This document shows positions 1 through 12,108 of a DNA stretch of 64,000 nucleotides, piece by piece. The stretch covers positions 56,221,869 through 56,285,868 of the forward strand of contig NC_081554.1 in assembly GCF_963082655.1 (NCBI RefSeq). Reading direction: 5' to 3'. The notes beneath the pieces are model-generated. The model was given only the letters and a program-made list of their open reading frames with translations. It was not told where the DNA came from and did not search any database. The position numbers were made by a program, and so were the translations under genes. Source of the stretch: Stomoxys calcitrans. Taxonomy: Eukaryota; Arthropoda; Insecta; Diptera; Muscidae. Every line of letters begins with the position of its first letter. Within the stretch, counting starts at the first letter, position 1.

Positions 1-508
1 ACCATTCCAAGTATGATCCGAATCGGTCTACAAACAGATATAGCCGCCATATAAACCGATCCCCCGATTTGACTTCTTCATCCAATAGAAGCCTTCATTT
101 TCATCCGATTTATCTGAAATTTAGAGCAAAGACTTGAGTTATAACTTCCAACATCCATACCAAGTATGATCGGAACCGGTCTATAAACAGATATAGCCCC
201 CATATAAATCGATCCCTGGATTTGACTTCTTCAGCCCTTAGAAGCCTACATTTTCATCTGATTTGGCTGAAATTTGGCCCAAACACCTATCTTATGAATT
301 ACAATATCAGTGCCAAGTTTTATCTGAATCGTTCAATATGGTGATACAGGCCCCTCCCTAAGTACCGGTAACCCTATATGACTTTTTGGGAACAAAATTA
401 TTCAAATACAAACTCATTTAAAAGGGTACCTTTATAGCGGAATGCATGGTGATTGGTATCCAAGATACGGCCCGGCCAAACTTAGCACGCTTTTACTTGT
501 ATTATATT
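1..508 (+). repeat. Modular fly repeat, left part cut off by window edge
   Basis: The stretch is built from degenerate units of about 150 bp carrying a 'gatatagccgccatataaaccgatc' type core (near 37-62 and 189-214), followed by 'ttgacttcttca' and 'gaagcct'. It ends near 508 with a terminus reading 'cttagcacgcttttacttgt', identical to the right end of the element at 914-2234. I see the modules and the terminus directly. That it is a copy of the same interspersed family is inference from the shared end. No coding capacity is visible. Confidence 0.7.
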
Positions 509-913
509 CACTTTATATCAAAAGTGAAGTGCTTAAAATGGTAATAAAGTCTTCAGATAGGTAATACAGGAATCTTAAACAATTTTAATGCAAATTCCTG
601 CATTGTTCTATTGACTACATCCTGTTAAATGAAAATCGTTTGACGCATTCATTGTGTTTATCTTGTATGTTTACATAATATTTACATCAGAAAAATACTT
701 TTCAATATAGTGTCTTTTCTTTCTCTGCTCTGACACCTACCTTTACAAAATGGGTCACAATATCTTATCTCATAATTTTGTGCTGTTTTTAATCTTTTGC
801 AATAAACAAATAAAAGAAACAGCCATGACCAACTAAATTTTAAAATAAGATATCCCTATTAACAAAAAAAGGGGTTACAAAGTCAAGCAACTCATGTTAT
901 ATTTTGCGAACGC
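509..913. other. AT-rich spacer between two modular repeats
   Basis: Simple AT-rich sequence with no recognisable gene, repeat unit or regulatory motif. Confidence 0.5.
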
Positions 914-2234
914 CATTAAATTTGTATACCCTCCACCATAGGATGGGGGTATACCAATTTCGTCAATCTGTTTGTAACTCCTCGATCTAGCCATGTCCGT
1001 CCGTCCGTCCGTCTGTCCGTCCGTCTGTCCATCCGTCCGTCCGTCCGTCCGTCCGTCCGTCCGTCTGTCTGTCGAAAGCACGCTAACTTCCGAAGGAGTA
1101 AACCTAGCCGCTTGAAATTTTGCACAAATACTTCTTATAGGTGTAGGTCGGTTGGGATTGTAATTGGGCCATATCGGTCCATGTTTTGATATAGCTGCCG
1201 TATAAACCGATCTTGGAGCTTGACTTCTTGAGCCACTACAGGGCGTATTTTTTATTCGATTTGGGTGAAATTTTGCATGAGGTGCTTTTTTATGATTACC
1301 AACAACTGTGCCAATTATGGTTTAAATCGGTGCATAACCTGATATAGCTGTCATATAAACCGATCTGGGGTCTTGACTTCTAGAGCCTCTAGAGGGCGCA
1401 ATTCCTATTCGATTTGGCTGAAATTGTGCAGGAGGTGTTTTGTTATGATTTCCAACAACTGTTCCAAGTATGGTTTATAACCTGATGTAGCTGCCATATA
1501 ACCGATTTTGAATCTTGACTTCTTGAGCCACTAGAGGGAGCGATTCGTATCCGATTTAGCTGAAATTTTGCATGATGTGTTATGTAATGACTCCCAACAA
1601 CTGTGCCTAATACGTGTGAAATCGATGCATAACCTGATATAGCTGTCATATAAACCGATCTGGGGTCTTGACAGCTTGAGCCTTTAGAGGGCGCAAATCT
1701 TATACGATTTCGCTAAAATTTTAAGCGACGTGTTTTGTTATGACTTCCAACAACTGTGCGCAGTACGGGTGAAATCGATGCGTAACCTGATATAGCTGCC
1801 ATATAAACCGATCTGGGATCTCGACTTCTTGAGCCTCTAAAGGGTGCAATTATTATTTGAAATTTTGTACAACGGCTTCTCCCACGACCTTCAAACATAT
1901 GGTCTGGATCGGTCTATAACCTAATACAGCTCCCCTATAAAACGATCTGCCTATTTTACTTTTTGAGCCCCTAAAGGGCGAAATCCTTATTCTATATTTG
2001 GCTGAAATTTTACACAATGACTTCTGCTGTGGTCTCCAACTTTCAGTTCAATTATGGTTCGAATCGGACAATAACTTGATGTAGCTCCAATAGCATAGCA
2101 ATTGTTTTCTTTTTTCTTTCCTTTTCTTAGTTTGCCTGAAAAGAGACACCGGCAAAAGAACTCGACAAATGCGATCCATGGTGGAGGGTATATAAGATTC
2201 GGCCCGACCGAACTTAGCACGCTTTTACTTGTTT
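914..2234 (+). repeat. Modular interspersed repeat with ~150-bp units, complete ends
   Basis: The left end is 'taccctccaccataggatgg' followed by a pyrimidine microsatellite (992-1072). The body holds about six units of roughly 145-160 bp, each with 'tgatatagctgccatataaa' then 'ccgatctgg' (cores near 1190, 1345, 1490, 1641, 1794, 1918). The right end is 'ccatggtggagggtatataa' followed by 'cttagcacgcttttacttgt'. The left 'taccctccaccat' and the right 'atggtggagggta' are an imperfect inverted pair, so the element may be bounded by short inverted termini. There is no transposase or reverse transcriptase, so if mobile it is non-autonomous. Open frames on the opposite strand here are by-products of the repeat. 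Confidence 0.75.
992..1072. repeat. CCGT/CTGT microsatellite
   Basis: Tandem tetranucleotides of the form (CCGT)n with CTGT and CATC variants, located inside the modular repeat just after its left end. The same type of (GACA/GACG)n tract is found at the far end of the modules in the elements at 2930-5282 and 5283-6655, so it is part of the element architecture rather than random. Confidence 0.85.
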
Positions 2235-2929
2235 CATTTAAATTAACATATTTTTTTCTCCATTTAAGCATTGTTGGCTGCGCTCCATATACATAAATGT
2301 TGAATGTTCCCTTGATTCGAAAAAGGTGAAAAACAAAAAACCGTCACCGCCACCTTTTTCATCATTGACTCTCAGAACTTCATTTCAAAAGGCTTTCATT
2401 TGGTGTCATCAACTTTAGGTTTTTTATCGGTCAATTCAATTCGGCAACTTTTTTGATTACAACTTTATTTTCTTTCTTTTTGTTGGCTTTCCGAATGTGG
2501 GTGGCCAATGGGGATTGAGTCGTATGTTAAGTTCAATATTTCATTACTCTATGTTTGTGTGAGTGTTATTTACTTTTTTTTTTTGGGGGGGGGGGGGGGA
2601 GTGTGCTGTGTTTATTTGAATTTTTTGCCTTTCAGTTTTACTGTGAATTTCCATTATCGTAGTTTCATTTAATTTATTGCGTGGTACACACTTGATGGCT
2701 TAAGTGAGTCAGGAGTACCTTTGACTCCAAAACTTTGAGTTGAGTAAAACATTTTCAATTTGAAGAAAATATTTGAGTTTTGGGTCATGTTACAGAGACA
2801 GTCTGAAATCAGATTCACTTAGACATTTTAATTCATTGTGATAACCGGAAAAAGACAATGATGATATCTTCTAGTTTCGAGGTATTTCAGAGCATTATTG
2901 CATTAAAAACCAGTAAGGAAGGGCAAAAG
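2235..2929. other. Non-coding spacer with a T/G homopolymer junction
   Basis: No gene is seen. At 2574-2599 a run of about 11 T is followed directly by 15 G, which stands out in otherwise AT-rich DNA. The remainder is unremarkable intergenic sequence. Confidence 0.5.
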
Positions 2930-5282
2930 TCGGGCGGTGCCGACTGTATAATACCCTACATCTACCCTTTAAGTACAATGTGGGAGCTATATCCAATTCT
3001 GATTGACCACAGCGGATGTTTTGATATAATTTATTAAACAATCCGTATCAAATTTCGGACAAATATGTTCAAACTTCAATAACTACGGTTGACAAATAAG
3101 AACATTATCGCAAATTACCCAAAGTCTGACAAAGATATATATGGAAGTTATATCTAATTCAGAACCGATTTCGAGGAAACTTCTCAGATATAGTGGTAGT
3201 CGTTGAGGAAAGCCTTGTGCACAATTTTGGCAAGATTGGTCAACAAATGCGCTTGCAGTGTCTCTTGGAGTGAAAATCGGGGGATATGCATATATGACAG
3301 CTATATCTTAATCTGGGCCGATTTCTATGACTTTCACTAGAAAAGTCGCGAGTCATAAGAAAATCCTTATTGCCAAATTTCGAGGGAATCGGTTAATAAA
3401 TAAGCACTTTATTGCAATATCTTTCAAAATCGGACGAACCTATATATGGGAGCTATATCTAAATCTGAACCGATTTCAAGCAAACTTCTCAGACATTGTG
3501 GTAGTTGTCGAGGAAAGCGTTGAACGAAGTTTTGGCTAGATTAGTCAGTAAATGCGCTTGCAGTGGCTCTAGAAATGAAAATCGGGCGATATGTATATAT
3601 GGCAGCTATATCTAAATCTGAACCGATTTCTATGAAATTCAACAGTAATGTTGAAAGTTACAAGAAAATCACTTCTGCCAAATTACGAGAGAATCGGTTA
3701 ACAAATAAGCACTTTATTGCAATATATCTCAAAATCGAGCGAACATATATATGGGAGCTATATCTAAATCTGAACCGATTTCAAGCAAACTTCTCAGACA
3801 TTGTGGTAGTTGTCGAGGAAAGCGTTGTACACAATTTTGGCAAGATTGGTCAACAAATGCGCTTGCAGTGTCTCTTGGAGTGAAAATCGGGGGATATGCA
3901 TATATGGCAGCTATATCTAAATCTGAACCGATTTCTATGAAATTCACCAGTAATGTCGAAAGTTACAAGAAAATCACTCCTGCCAAATTACAAGAGAATC
4001 GGTTAAAAAATAAGCACTTTATTGCAATATATCTCAAAATCGGACGAACATATATATGGGAGCTATATCTAAATCTGAACCGAATTCATACAACCTTCTC
4101 AGATATTGTGGTAGTCGTCGAGGAAAGCGTTGTACAAAATTTTGGCAAGATTGGACATTAAATGTGCTTGCTGTAACTCTAGAAGTTAAGATCGGGCAAT
4201 ATATATATGAGAGCTATATCTAAATCTGAACCGATTTCCATAAAATTCATTAGTAATATCTAGAGTCTTAAGAAAATACTTCTTGCCAAAATTCATGAGA
4301 ACCAGTGTACAAATGACAATTTTATCGCATTATTACTGCAAATCGGACGAACATATATATGGGAGCCATATCCAAATCTGAACCGATTTCAAGCAAACTT
4401 CTCAGACATTGTGGTAGTTGTCGAGGAAAGTGTTGTACAAAGTTTTGGCTAGATTGGTCAGTAAATGCGCTTGCAGTGGCTCTAGAAATGAAAATCGGGC
4501 GATATGTATATATGGCAGTTATATCTAAATCTGAACCGATTTCTATGAAATTCAACAGTAATGTCGAAAGTTACAAGAAAATCACTTCTGCCAAATTACG
4601 AGAGAATCGGTTAACAAATAAGCACTTTATTGCAATATATCTCAAAATCGTACGAGCATATATAGGGGAGCTATATCTAAATCTGAACCGATTTCAAGCA
4701 AACTTCTCAGACATTGTGGTAGTCATCGAGGAAAGTGTTGTACAAAATTTTGGCAAGATTGGTCAGTATATGCGCTTGCTGTAACTCTAGAAGTTAAGAT
4801 CGGGCGATACATATATATGAGAGCTATATCTAAATCTGAACCGATTTCCATAAAATTCATTAGTAACATCTAGAGTCATAAGAAAATCCTTCTTGCCAAA
4901 ATTCGTGAGAATCAGTATACAAATGGCAATTTTATCGCATTATTACTGCAAATCGGACGAACATATATATGGGAGCCATATCCAAATCTGAACCGATTTT
5001 TTCCAATTTCTATAGGCTTCGTCTCTAGTCCGAAAACCATGCTTGTACCAAATTTTGAGGCGATCGGAGGAAAACTGCGACCTGTACTTTGTGCACAAAT
5101 TAACTTGAATAGACTGACAGAAAGACGGAAAGACAGACGGACAGACAGACAGGCATAGCAAAATCGAATCAGAAAGTGATTCTATGTCACTCGATAAACT
5201 CTCTTCTTTCTGGGTGTTACAAACAAATTCACTAACTTATAATACCCTGTACCACGGTAGTGGTGTAGCGTATAACAAGTAA
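2930..5282 (+). repeat. Modular repeat with ~304-bp units (six or more copies)
   Basis: Successive copies of 'gaacatatatatgggagcta' occur near 3429, 3738, 4041, 4345, 4650 and 4958, giving a period of about 304 bp. Each unit holds two cores, one 'tatatgggagctatatctaa' and one 'tatatggcagctatatctaa', each followed by 'aatctgaaccgatttc'. The array ends in a purine (GACA/GACG)n tract near 5115-5155 and then 'taataccctgtaccacggta'. The ~100-140 codon open frames across the units differ between copies and start at arbitrary points. I treat them as non-genic. Confidence 0.75.
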
Positions 5283-6655
5283 AAAGGCCGGGGCTGAACT
5301 TTGAATACCCACCACCTCGGGTTTATATGTAAACCACCTTTCGTCATAATACGGTGAAAAATGCATAATTTATGCCCCCATAGCAGCATATTGCGTATCG
5401 AATTTGGTCCAAATCGGATATTGAGTGGTCTATTAAGTACAAGTCACTCTTCAGTTCTGTAGAATAAAATATTGGTCTTTTTGGTAGTCATATCCAAATA
5501 TAGCGCGATCTGAACCATATACGACACGGATGTCGAAAAGCCTAACATAAGTCACTGTGTCAAATTTCAGCGAACCCGGTTTATAAATGTGTCTTTTGTG
5601 GGGCCAAGACTTTAAATCGTGAGATCGGCTTATATGTCAGCTATATCTAAATCTGAACCGATCTGGGCCAAATTGAAGAGGGTTGACGAAGCACCTAACG
5701 CAACTCACTGTCCCAAATTTCGGTGAAATCGGACAATAAATGTGCCTTTTATGGCCCCAAGCCTTAAATCGAGAGATCGGCCTATATGGCAGCTATATCC
5801 AAATCTGAACCGATCTGGGCCAAATTGAAGGAAGATGTCGAAGGGCCTAACACAACTCACAATCCCGAATTTCAGCAAAATCGGATAGTAAATTTCGTTT
5901 TTATGGGCCCAAAACCTTATATCGAGATATCGGTCTATATGGCAGCTAAATCCAAATCTGGACCGTTCTGTGTCATATTGCAGAAAGATGTCGAGGAGTC
6001 TAAAACAACTCACTGTCTCAAATTTCGGCAAAACCGGAAAGAAAAATGCGCCTTTTATGGGCCCAAGACCTTTATTGAAAGATCGGTTCGCCGGCTATAT
6101 CCAAATCTGGACCGTTCTGTGGCAAATTGCAGAAAGATGTCGAGGAGCCTAACACAACTCACTGTCCCACGTTTCGGCGACATCGGACAATAAACGCGCC
6201 TTTTATGGGCCCAAAACCTTAAATCGAGAGATCGGTCTATATGGCAGCTATATCCAAATCTGGACCGATCTGGGTCCAAATTGAAGAAGGATGTCGACTG
6301 GCCTAACAAAACTCACTGTCTCAAATTTCAGCAAAATCGGATAATAAATATGGCTTTTACAGGCCTAAGACCCTAAATTGGCAGATCGGTCTATATGGGG
6401 GCTATATATTAAAATATAGTCCCATGTAGCCCATCTTCGAACTTAATCTGCCTATGGACAAAAAAGAATATTTGCAAAGTTTCAGTACATTATCTCTTTT
6501 TTTAAAGACTGTAAAGTGATTTCAAGATACAGACAGACGGACGGACAGACGGACGGACATGGCTCGCTTTATAGGGTCAGGCATGGATATTTCGATGTGT
6601 TGCAAACGGAATAACGAAATGAATATATCCCAGTCCTTTGCTGATGGGTATTAAA
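5283..6655 (+). repeat. Modular repeat with ~150-bp units, third module type
   Basis: It begins with 'aatacccaccacctcgggtt' and contains about five units with 'gagatcggtctatatggcag', 'ctatatccaaatctgaaccg' and 'cctaacacaactcactgtc' (cores near 5640, 5790, 5940, 6090, 6240). It closes with a (GACAGACGGACG) tract near 6530-6560 and 'cccagtcctttgctgatggg'. The architecture (end, units, microsatellite, end) matches the neighbouring elements although the unit body differs. No protein domain is visible. Confidence 0.75.
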
Positions 6656-6688
6656 AAAGAATTTTTCAAAAAAAAATGATTGCACAGT

Positions 6689-7439
6689 CATCTAAAGGGT
6701 GATTTTTTTGCTATTATCTTTTTGGCACTACTAGTTTAAACAGCTCATGCACGTTTCGTGTCTTGTTTCACTTTCAAACATCCTCAGTTTGGTCTATATT
6801 TTTACCATGAATCGTCTTACAAACGAACAACGCTTGCAAATTATTGAAATCTATTATCAAAATTCGTGCTCTGTTAAGAAAGTGCATCGCGCACTTCTTC
6901 CATTTTATGGACGAAGCTCATTTTTGGCTCTATGGATACGTAACTAAGCAGAATTGTCGCTTTTGGAATGAAGATCAGCCAGAAGCATTGCAAGAGCTAA
7001 CAATGCATCCAGAAAAAGTCACAGTTTGGTGCGGTTTATGAGCTAGTGGCATCATTGGACCGTACTTCTTCAAAGATGATGCGAATCGTAAGGTAACTGT
7101 GAATGGTGAGCGCTATCGTGAGATGATAAGCAACTTTTTTTGACCAAAATGCGCGTAACAATGGACTTATTGAGAGGCGAGTTAGGTGAACATTTTATTT
7201 CACGTTTAGGACCGGCCAATAGGCCGCCTAAATCGTGCGATTTAACGCCTTTAGACTATTTTTGTGGTACTATGTTAAAGCTCATGTCTTTGCAGATAAG
7301 CCCCCTTCAATTGACGCATTAGAAGTCAATATTGAAGCATAATTCGTGAGATACCTATTGGACCCATTGGACTACGCGGATGGACCGTTTGAGGCGCAGT
7401 CACGGTCAACATTTGCATGAAATAATCTTTAAACATTGA
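6689..7439 (+). pseudogene. Dead mariner-type transposase, internally deleted
   Basis: The ATG at 6807 opens a helix-turn-helix region typical of mariner transposases (MNRLTNEQRLQIIEIYYQ, then SVKKVHRALLPFYG). The frame then jumps to the catalytic domain: 'DEAHFW' near 6910, 'VTVWCGL' followed by a stop, a further in-frame stop near 7139, and 'CDLTPLDYF' near 7238, which carries the last catalytic Asp. The conserved C-terminus (WTTRMDRLRRSHGQHLHEII) ends at a natural stop, 7437-7439. The span is about 630 nt where roughly 1,050 nt is usual, so some 400 nt between the DNA-binding and catalytic parts is missing. There are also stops and frameshifts. A possible left inverted terminus, 'aaagggtgattttttt', starts near 6694. 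No matching right end was found. Confidence 0.85.
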
Positions 7440-8768
7440 ATATCGATTCAAAAAAAGATTTCATGCATTGAAAATAAAATATAAAGATAGCATCTTTATT
7501 TTAAAGTTTTGGTTCTTTGGCTCGTTTTCATTGCTAAAATCCTACGAACCTTAAATTTTGGGCAAACTTTTCTTTCAGTGTTATTTCTCCGAACAGCGAA
7601 CTTTTATTCATTAGATATATTTTTGTGAACTTTAGCTCTCTATTATCCTAGTCATTAAAATACTTGAAACACAATGCATACCGGTTTTAGAGCTATCAGT
7701 CTTGTGACCAAATTCGATCGTAAGTCATCTAAAGTACAAGCAAGACACGACAAAATTCCATTTATCACATCGACTTGCCAATTTTTTTTCTTTCAATAAC
7801 TGCCTTCAACAATCCCCAACAATTAAAAATGCTTGCAGTCGTAAAAACAAAATCAGTCTCTCTCTCCATACATCTGTTTTAGGGATTTTTATTTTATGAA
7901 CTCCCTGATTAATGATGGTGGCATCTTGACATGTTTATTTATGGCTCATAAAATTTGCTTCATACATTTTGATAAATTTCTCAAACACCGACAAGAGATG
8001 ACTTTGCTAATTTGCTACAACATCTGTCATAACCGCATTCCCTCTCTCTCTCTCTCCTTCAGTCTCTCTCTCCTTGTGCATAACAAGGCTTCCCCTTTTA
8101 ATGTCAAATTTAGCTTTTTCTTCATAATCATCATATCCAACAACAACATAGTCTACTAACACAAAGACATACATATTTAGTTACTCTTAATTTGTTGATT
8201 TAGCAAAAACCAAAAACGCAACAATCAAAGGTAACACACCCCCCCAAATCCGAGACACTTTCAGGCATACATATGCACACACACCCCCTTACAATCTGAT
8301 AATAATGGCAAGCATATTTATAAAGTGTTGACAGAACATCATTAATGTCATGAAATAAAACTAGACAATAAAAGAAGCAATTAAAACATTAGCGCAGCAT
8401 CGTTCATTTATCACCAACCAATTAAGCACGCAAATTAATTAAAAGAAATTAAATTTAAGGATTTAACAATTATATACCACTCACACACACTTTAGCGCTA
8501 GATAACTTAAGTGGAACAATTCATATTATGCCTGAAACCATATAAAGAACGCAATAAAACAGTCATTGTGTAGACTGTGCAAAAAATGGCATAGAATTAA
8601 TATAACGACGAGATTTTTATAAGAGATAATTTTTTTACGAAATTTTTCGATAAAAAGAGAAGTTTTTAATATATAGTTGCAAATTAGAACATATCGACTT
8701 ACGGTTCGTTAATATGTTTAATAAATTATAAATAATTTCTTGTTCAATAATTAATCATATATTACCTA
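7440..8768. other. AT-rich intergenic DNA, no gene seen
   Basis: No coding region or family-level repeat is visible. A short (CT)n microsatellite lies at about 8040-8076. The 87-codon frame at 7896-8159 covers this simple sequence and AT-rich flanks and has no recognisable domain. Confidence 0.5.
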
Positions 8769-9052
8769 GAGGTGCCATTAGACGATAAGATATGTCATAT
8801 GAGATGTCGCTTTCTGTATTCAAAAGAATTGACTACATCGAATACAAATAGAGCGCGTTCTAATCGGCAGGTATTCTCATATGTATTGTAATTTTTTTAA
8901 TGAAATGTATCTACGTGTGTGTTCGATGAAATAAAAACTCGATTTAATCGAAAAAGTTGCATATTTATTCCAAAATCCATTTGTCGTATAAACTTTCAGA
9001 GTTGCTGTTTTTGACATTACATATGAAATTTCTTATCATCTAATGGCAGCTT
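8769..9052. mobile_element. MITE-like element with ~40-bp imperfect terminal inverted repeats
   Basis: The left arm at 8769-8808 ('gtgccattagacgataaga', then 'tatgtcatatgagatgtc') pairs with the right arm at 9013-9052 (reverse complement 'ctgccattagatgataagaa', then 'tttcatatgtaatgtc'). There are only a few mismatches over 40 bp. The ~200-bp interior is AT-rich and non-coding. Small size, inverted ends and lack of coding capacity fit a miniature inverted-repeat element. I could not identify a clear target duplication. Confidence 0.6.
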
Positions 9053-9236
9053 AACACTTAAAAGAAACATCCTTTAGTAGATTTGTTTTATTTATGAATG
9101 TTTGTTGTAAATGCCAGTTGAAATGCCAGCGTGTTACAATGTATCGCAAAAACTTGCATGCATGTGTTTAAAGCAATTTGTCAAAAAGATAAATGTCAGT
9201 AACTTGTGGATGAGAAAATTGCAGCGCAAAAGATTT

Positions 9237-9326
9237 ATGCCCATATTCACAAAACTTATTGCAGCTTCAAAAAACTGTCAAATTAACCCACTTTAGAGCT
9301 GCAATAAGTTTTGTGAATATGGGCAT
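9237..9326. repeat. Perfect 30-bp inverted repeat around a 30-nt loop
   Basis: Arm 9237-9266 begins 'atgcccatattcac' and ends 'cttattgcagct'. Arm 9297-9326 is its exact reverse complement. The 30 nt between are unrelated. Pairing continues imperfectly a few bases beyond the arms. The structure could be a tiny foldback element or a hairpin RNA precursor. Nothing in the flanks decides between these. Confidence 0.8.
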
Positions 9327-9803
9327 TAAAGTTTAAAATTTTTTTGAAGTGTACAAATAACATTTATATATTCCAAATATCACTGGATGTTGTCAGACCA
9401 ATGTTGAATGAACCGCGTGAGGACGGGGGTCTAATCAAAATATTTTAATAATCATAGAACGTTACGTCACTTGCCTAAAACAAATACTGGAAAGACCCCA
9501 TGAACATTAAGGATGTAAAAATGTACTGATGGAAAATATCACAAATAGGAGAAAATCTAAACATAGAATTAATGTAAAAAGAGAACAAGTTGACATCCTC
9601 AACGTCATACTTTTGTCATTGTCAATACTGTCAAAAAGTAAAAAAAAAAAATATTTCGGTTGATTGCTTTTCACAACCTTAGGTTAGGTTACACTATGTT
9701 CAGACCAAAGCTGTTTTGAGCAATCGACTCGTTTTCCCTTTATACTGCTCTGAAAACGACTCGTTTTTCCTATACAAATTATAAGGGCAGAACCAAGGCG
9801 GAT
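9327..9803. other. Intergenic, no gene seen
   Basis: AT-rich sequence with a poly-A run near 9640 and a short 'ttaggttaggtt' at 9680-9691. I see no coding feature. Confidence 0.45.
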
Positions 9804-10037
9804 TTAAAAAGGTGGCCTCACGGCCAATTTTGACAGTATTAAGATGCCAGATTTTTGTTGGCATTCTCTATGTCGTTATCTTTTTTCTCGCATATTCTCT
9901 ACTCATTTACGCACACGTATACACACACGCACACACATTTATTTGTGCGTGTTGGCAAAACGTCGATCAACTTGATGACAAGATGGCGGATTGCACCATA
10001 TGATTTGTGGTTGTTGTACAAATGAGACCACCTTTAA
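9804..10037. mobile_element. MITE-like element with 'aggtggcctca' / 'tgagaccacct' ends
   Basis: The left end 'ttaaaaaggtggcctca' (9804-9820) is inverted at the right end as 'tgagaccacctttaa' (10023-10037), with one or two differences. The 234-bp body includes a CA-rich microsatellite (about 9912-9940) and no coding sequence. The TTAA at both edges might reflect a TTAA target, as used by piggyBac elements, but the ends lack the usual piggyBac terminal bases, so the superfamily is open. Confidence 0.5.
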
Positions 10038-10199
10038 TTGTTTTGCCATGGGGCAGTACCACTTGTTTACCACAAAGACGAGTCATTCAAAGCATGTGAT
10101 CCCAAATAAATGCCGAAATTGTGCCAAATAAACACAGCCCTGAATAATGTCAAAAAATAAAATTCGAAAGTTTTCTAAAAAAAAGTTATAAAATCAACA

Positions 10200-10965
10200 A
10201 AATTTGACAGATTAAACTAGAAAAAACAAGTTATAGTCCGATTCGGACCATAATTGAATTGAATGTTGAACATTGTAGAAGTCATTGTGTAATATTTCAG
10301 TTCATTCGGTTAAGAATTGCGCCTTGTAGGGGCTCAGGAAGCATAATCGGGAGATATGCTTATATGGTAGCTGTATCAAGCTATAGATCGATTCAGACCA
10401 TATAACACGTATGTTGAAGGTCATGGGAGAAGCCGTTGTACAAAATTTCTGCCAAATCGAATGAGAATTGCACCCACCAGAGGCTCAGGAAGTCAAGATC
10501 CCAGATCGGTTTATATGACAGCTATATCAGGTTATGAACCGATTTGAACCATACTAAGCACAGTTGTTTAAAGTCATAACAAAACACCTCATGCTCAATT
10601 ATAGCCAAATCGGATAGGAATTGCTCCCTGTAGAGGCTCAAGAAGTCAAGATCCCAGATCGGTTTATATGGCAGCTATATCATGATATCATAATTGTTGA
10701 ATGAGATACCAAAACACAACATGCAAAATTTCAGTCAAATCGGAGGAGAATTGCGCCCTCAAGAGGCTCAAGAACCAAGATTGGTTTATATGGCAGCTAT
10801 ATCAAAACATGGACCAATTTGGCCCATTTGCAATCCCATGGCTAGATCGACTTAAAATATTCATGACGATCAAGAATATACGAGGTCTTAGAGGCATATT
10901 TTAAAGTGTTACAAACAGAATGACGAAGTTAGGATACACCCATCCTTTGGTGGATGGTTTAATAA
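10200..10965 (-). repeat. Modular repeat, inverted copy of the 914-2234 family
   Basis: Units carrying 'cagatcggtttatatggcag' and 'ctatatca' recur near 10361, 10511, 10661 and 10787, separated by 'gaggctcaggaagtcaagat' type sequence. This is the reverse complement of the module in the 914-2234 element. It finishes near 10965 at 'cacccatcctttggtggatg'. The identity with the other copy is direct. The boundaries are approximate. Confidence 0.75.
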
Positions 10966-12108
10966 ATCTAAACAATAGTGCATCATAAAATTTATGTTGG
11001 AGTGTGAAAAAATGCAATTTACAAAACATCTCAACTAGTGTGAACAGTTGAGTAGTTCTTCAAAGCGACATAAGCAAAACGAGTCAATGTAGACAATACT
11101 GTCTGTCGCAAATATCAAGTTACAGTGTTTAACACAGCCTTTGTAATTTATAACTGATGTAAATATTTATAAGTATTTATAAGTGCCTATGCCAAACTGT
11201 AGTATAAATACCGTTATCTTTTTGCTGCGTCTTGATTGTATAGGCTTTTTGTTTCAAGATCTTTACTTGTATTACCTTATTTAGTATACCTTGTTAGTGC
11301 CAACTTTCAGTGTGCGTTAAACACAGCTAACATTCCAAACAATGTGTGAACACACCATGATGATCTTTGACAATGTTACCAGATTTTTTGATTTTTCCAA
11401 AAAAAAATTTAATTAAAATATTTTTCCCCCAAGGAAGTCCACTGAAGATAATAAATATGCTGATTAAAGTTTTTTTTATAGAAAATTAATTTTTATGCCC
11501 AAAATAAAAGGATTGGTGGTTGTAGGTTCTAAGTTTGCACGATTTTTAGAAGTCGCAATTTAAAATTTCTAGAGGTTTAGAAGTCAAGGCGAAAGATTAC
11601 TTTAATAAGAACTCTATCGAAATCTAAACCGATATTTCCCATAATGATGAGCAAATAAGCCAAAATTTCAAGGAGATAGCATCAAATGAGAATTTTTATT
11701 TTCCTCAATTACAAAAAATCCCCTGTTTGGGGAAATTTTCCCTAATCTGATAACACTGATCTTTGTTTATATTTCCTCTTGCCATTGTCCCCCTCCCTCC
11801 CCCCACACTCTTCATACGATCTTTTTATGAATGTTTCAAAAACACACCCAACCATATATTGCATAAAAACAAATAAACAAATATCAAATATTAAAAGCGA
11901 AACACACATCCATTGATAAGAAACACAGAGATAAAAAATAGTCAACAACAAAAATTGCCAACTAGTAAGCAAAGAAAAGGTTCTACGTCAACACTCATAG
12001 ATTCGGAAGTTTGTTTTTTTGGATGTATAAGTTGAAGGTGTTTAGAAGAACGTTTCGCATTTTATTCATCATTAGAAGTAGGACACGTCAGCTTATTAGA
12101 ACCTAACC
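10966..12108. other. Region upstream of FNDC3
   Basis: Intergenic or 5' untranslated DNA. I see no further coding exon with convincing splice sites. In-frame stop TAG at 12097-12099 lies four codons before the proposed FNDC3 start. Non-coding 5' exons and the promoter could lie here or upstream but are not recognisable by eye. Confidence 0.4.

Noticed and set aside
875..1125. Minus-strand 68-69 codon frames with RTDGRTDGQTDG repeats
   Set aside because: These are translations of the tetranucleotide microsatellite at 992-1072.
3327..6193. Open frames of 70-141 codons over the modular repeats
   Set aside because: They follow the 304-bp and 150-bp repeat periods, change between units and have no protein domain.
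9680..9691. Telomere-like TTAGG repeat
   Set aside because: Only two or three units ('ttaggttaggtt'). Flies lack TTAGG telomeres and this short motif is common in insect DNA.
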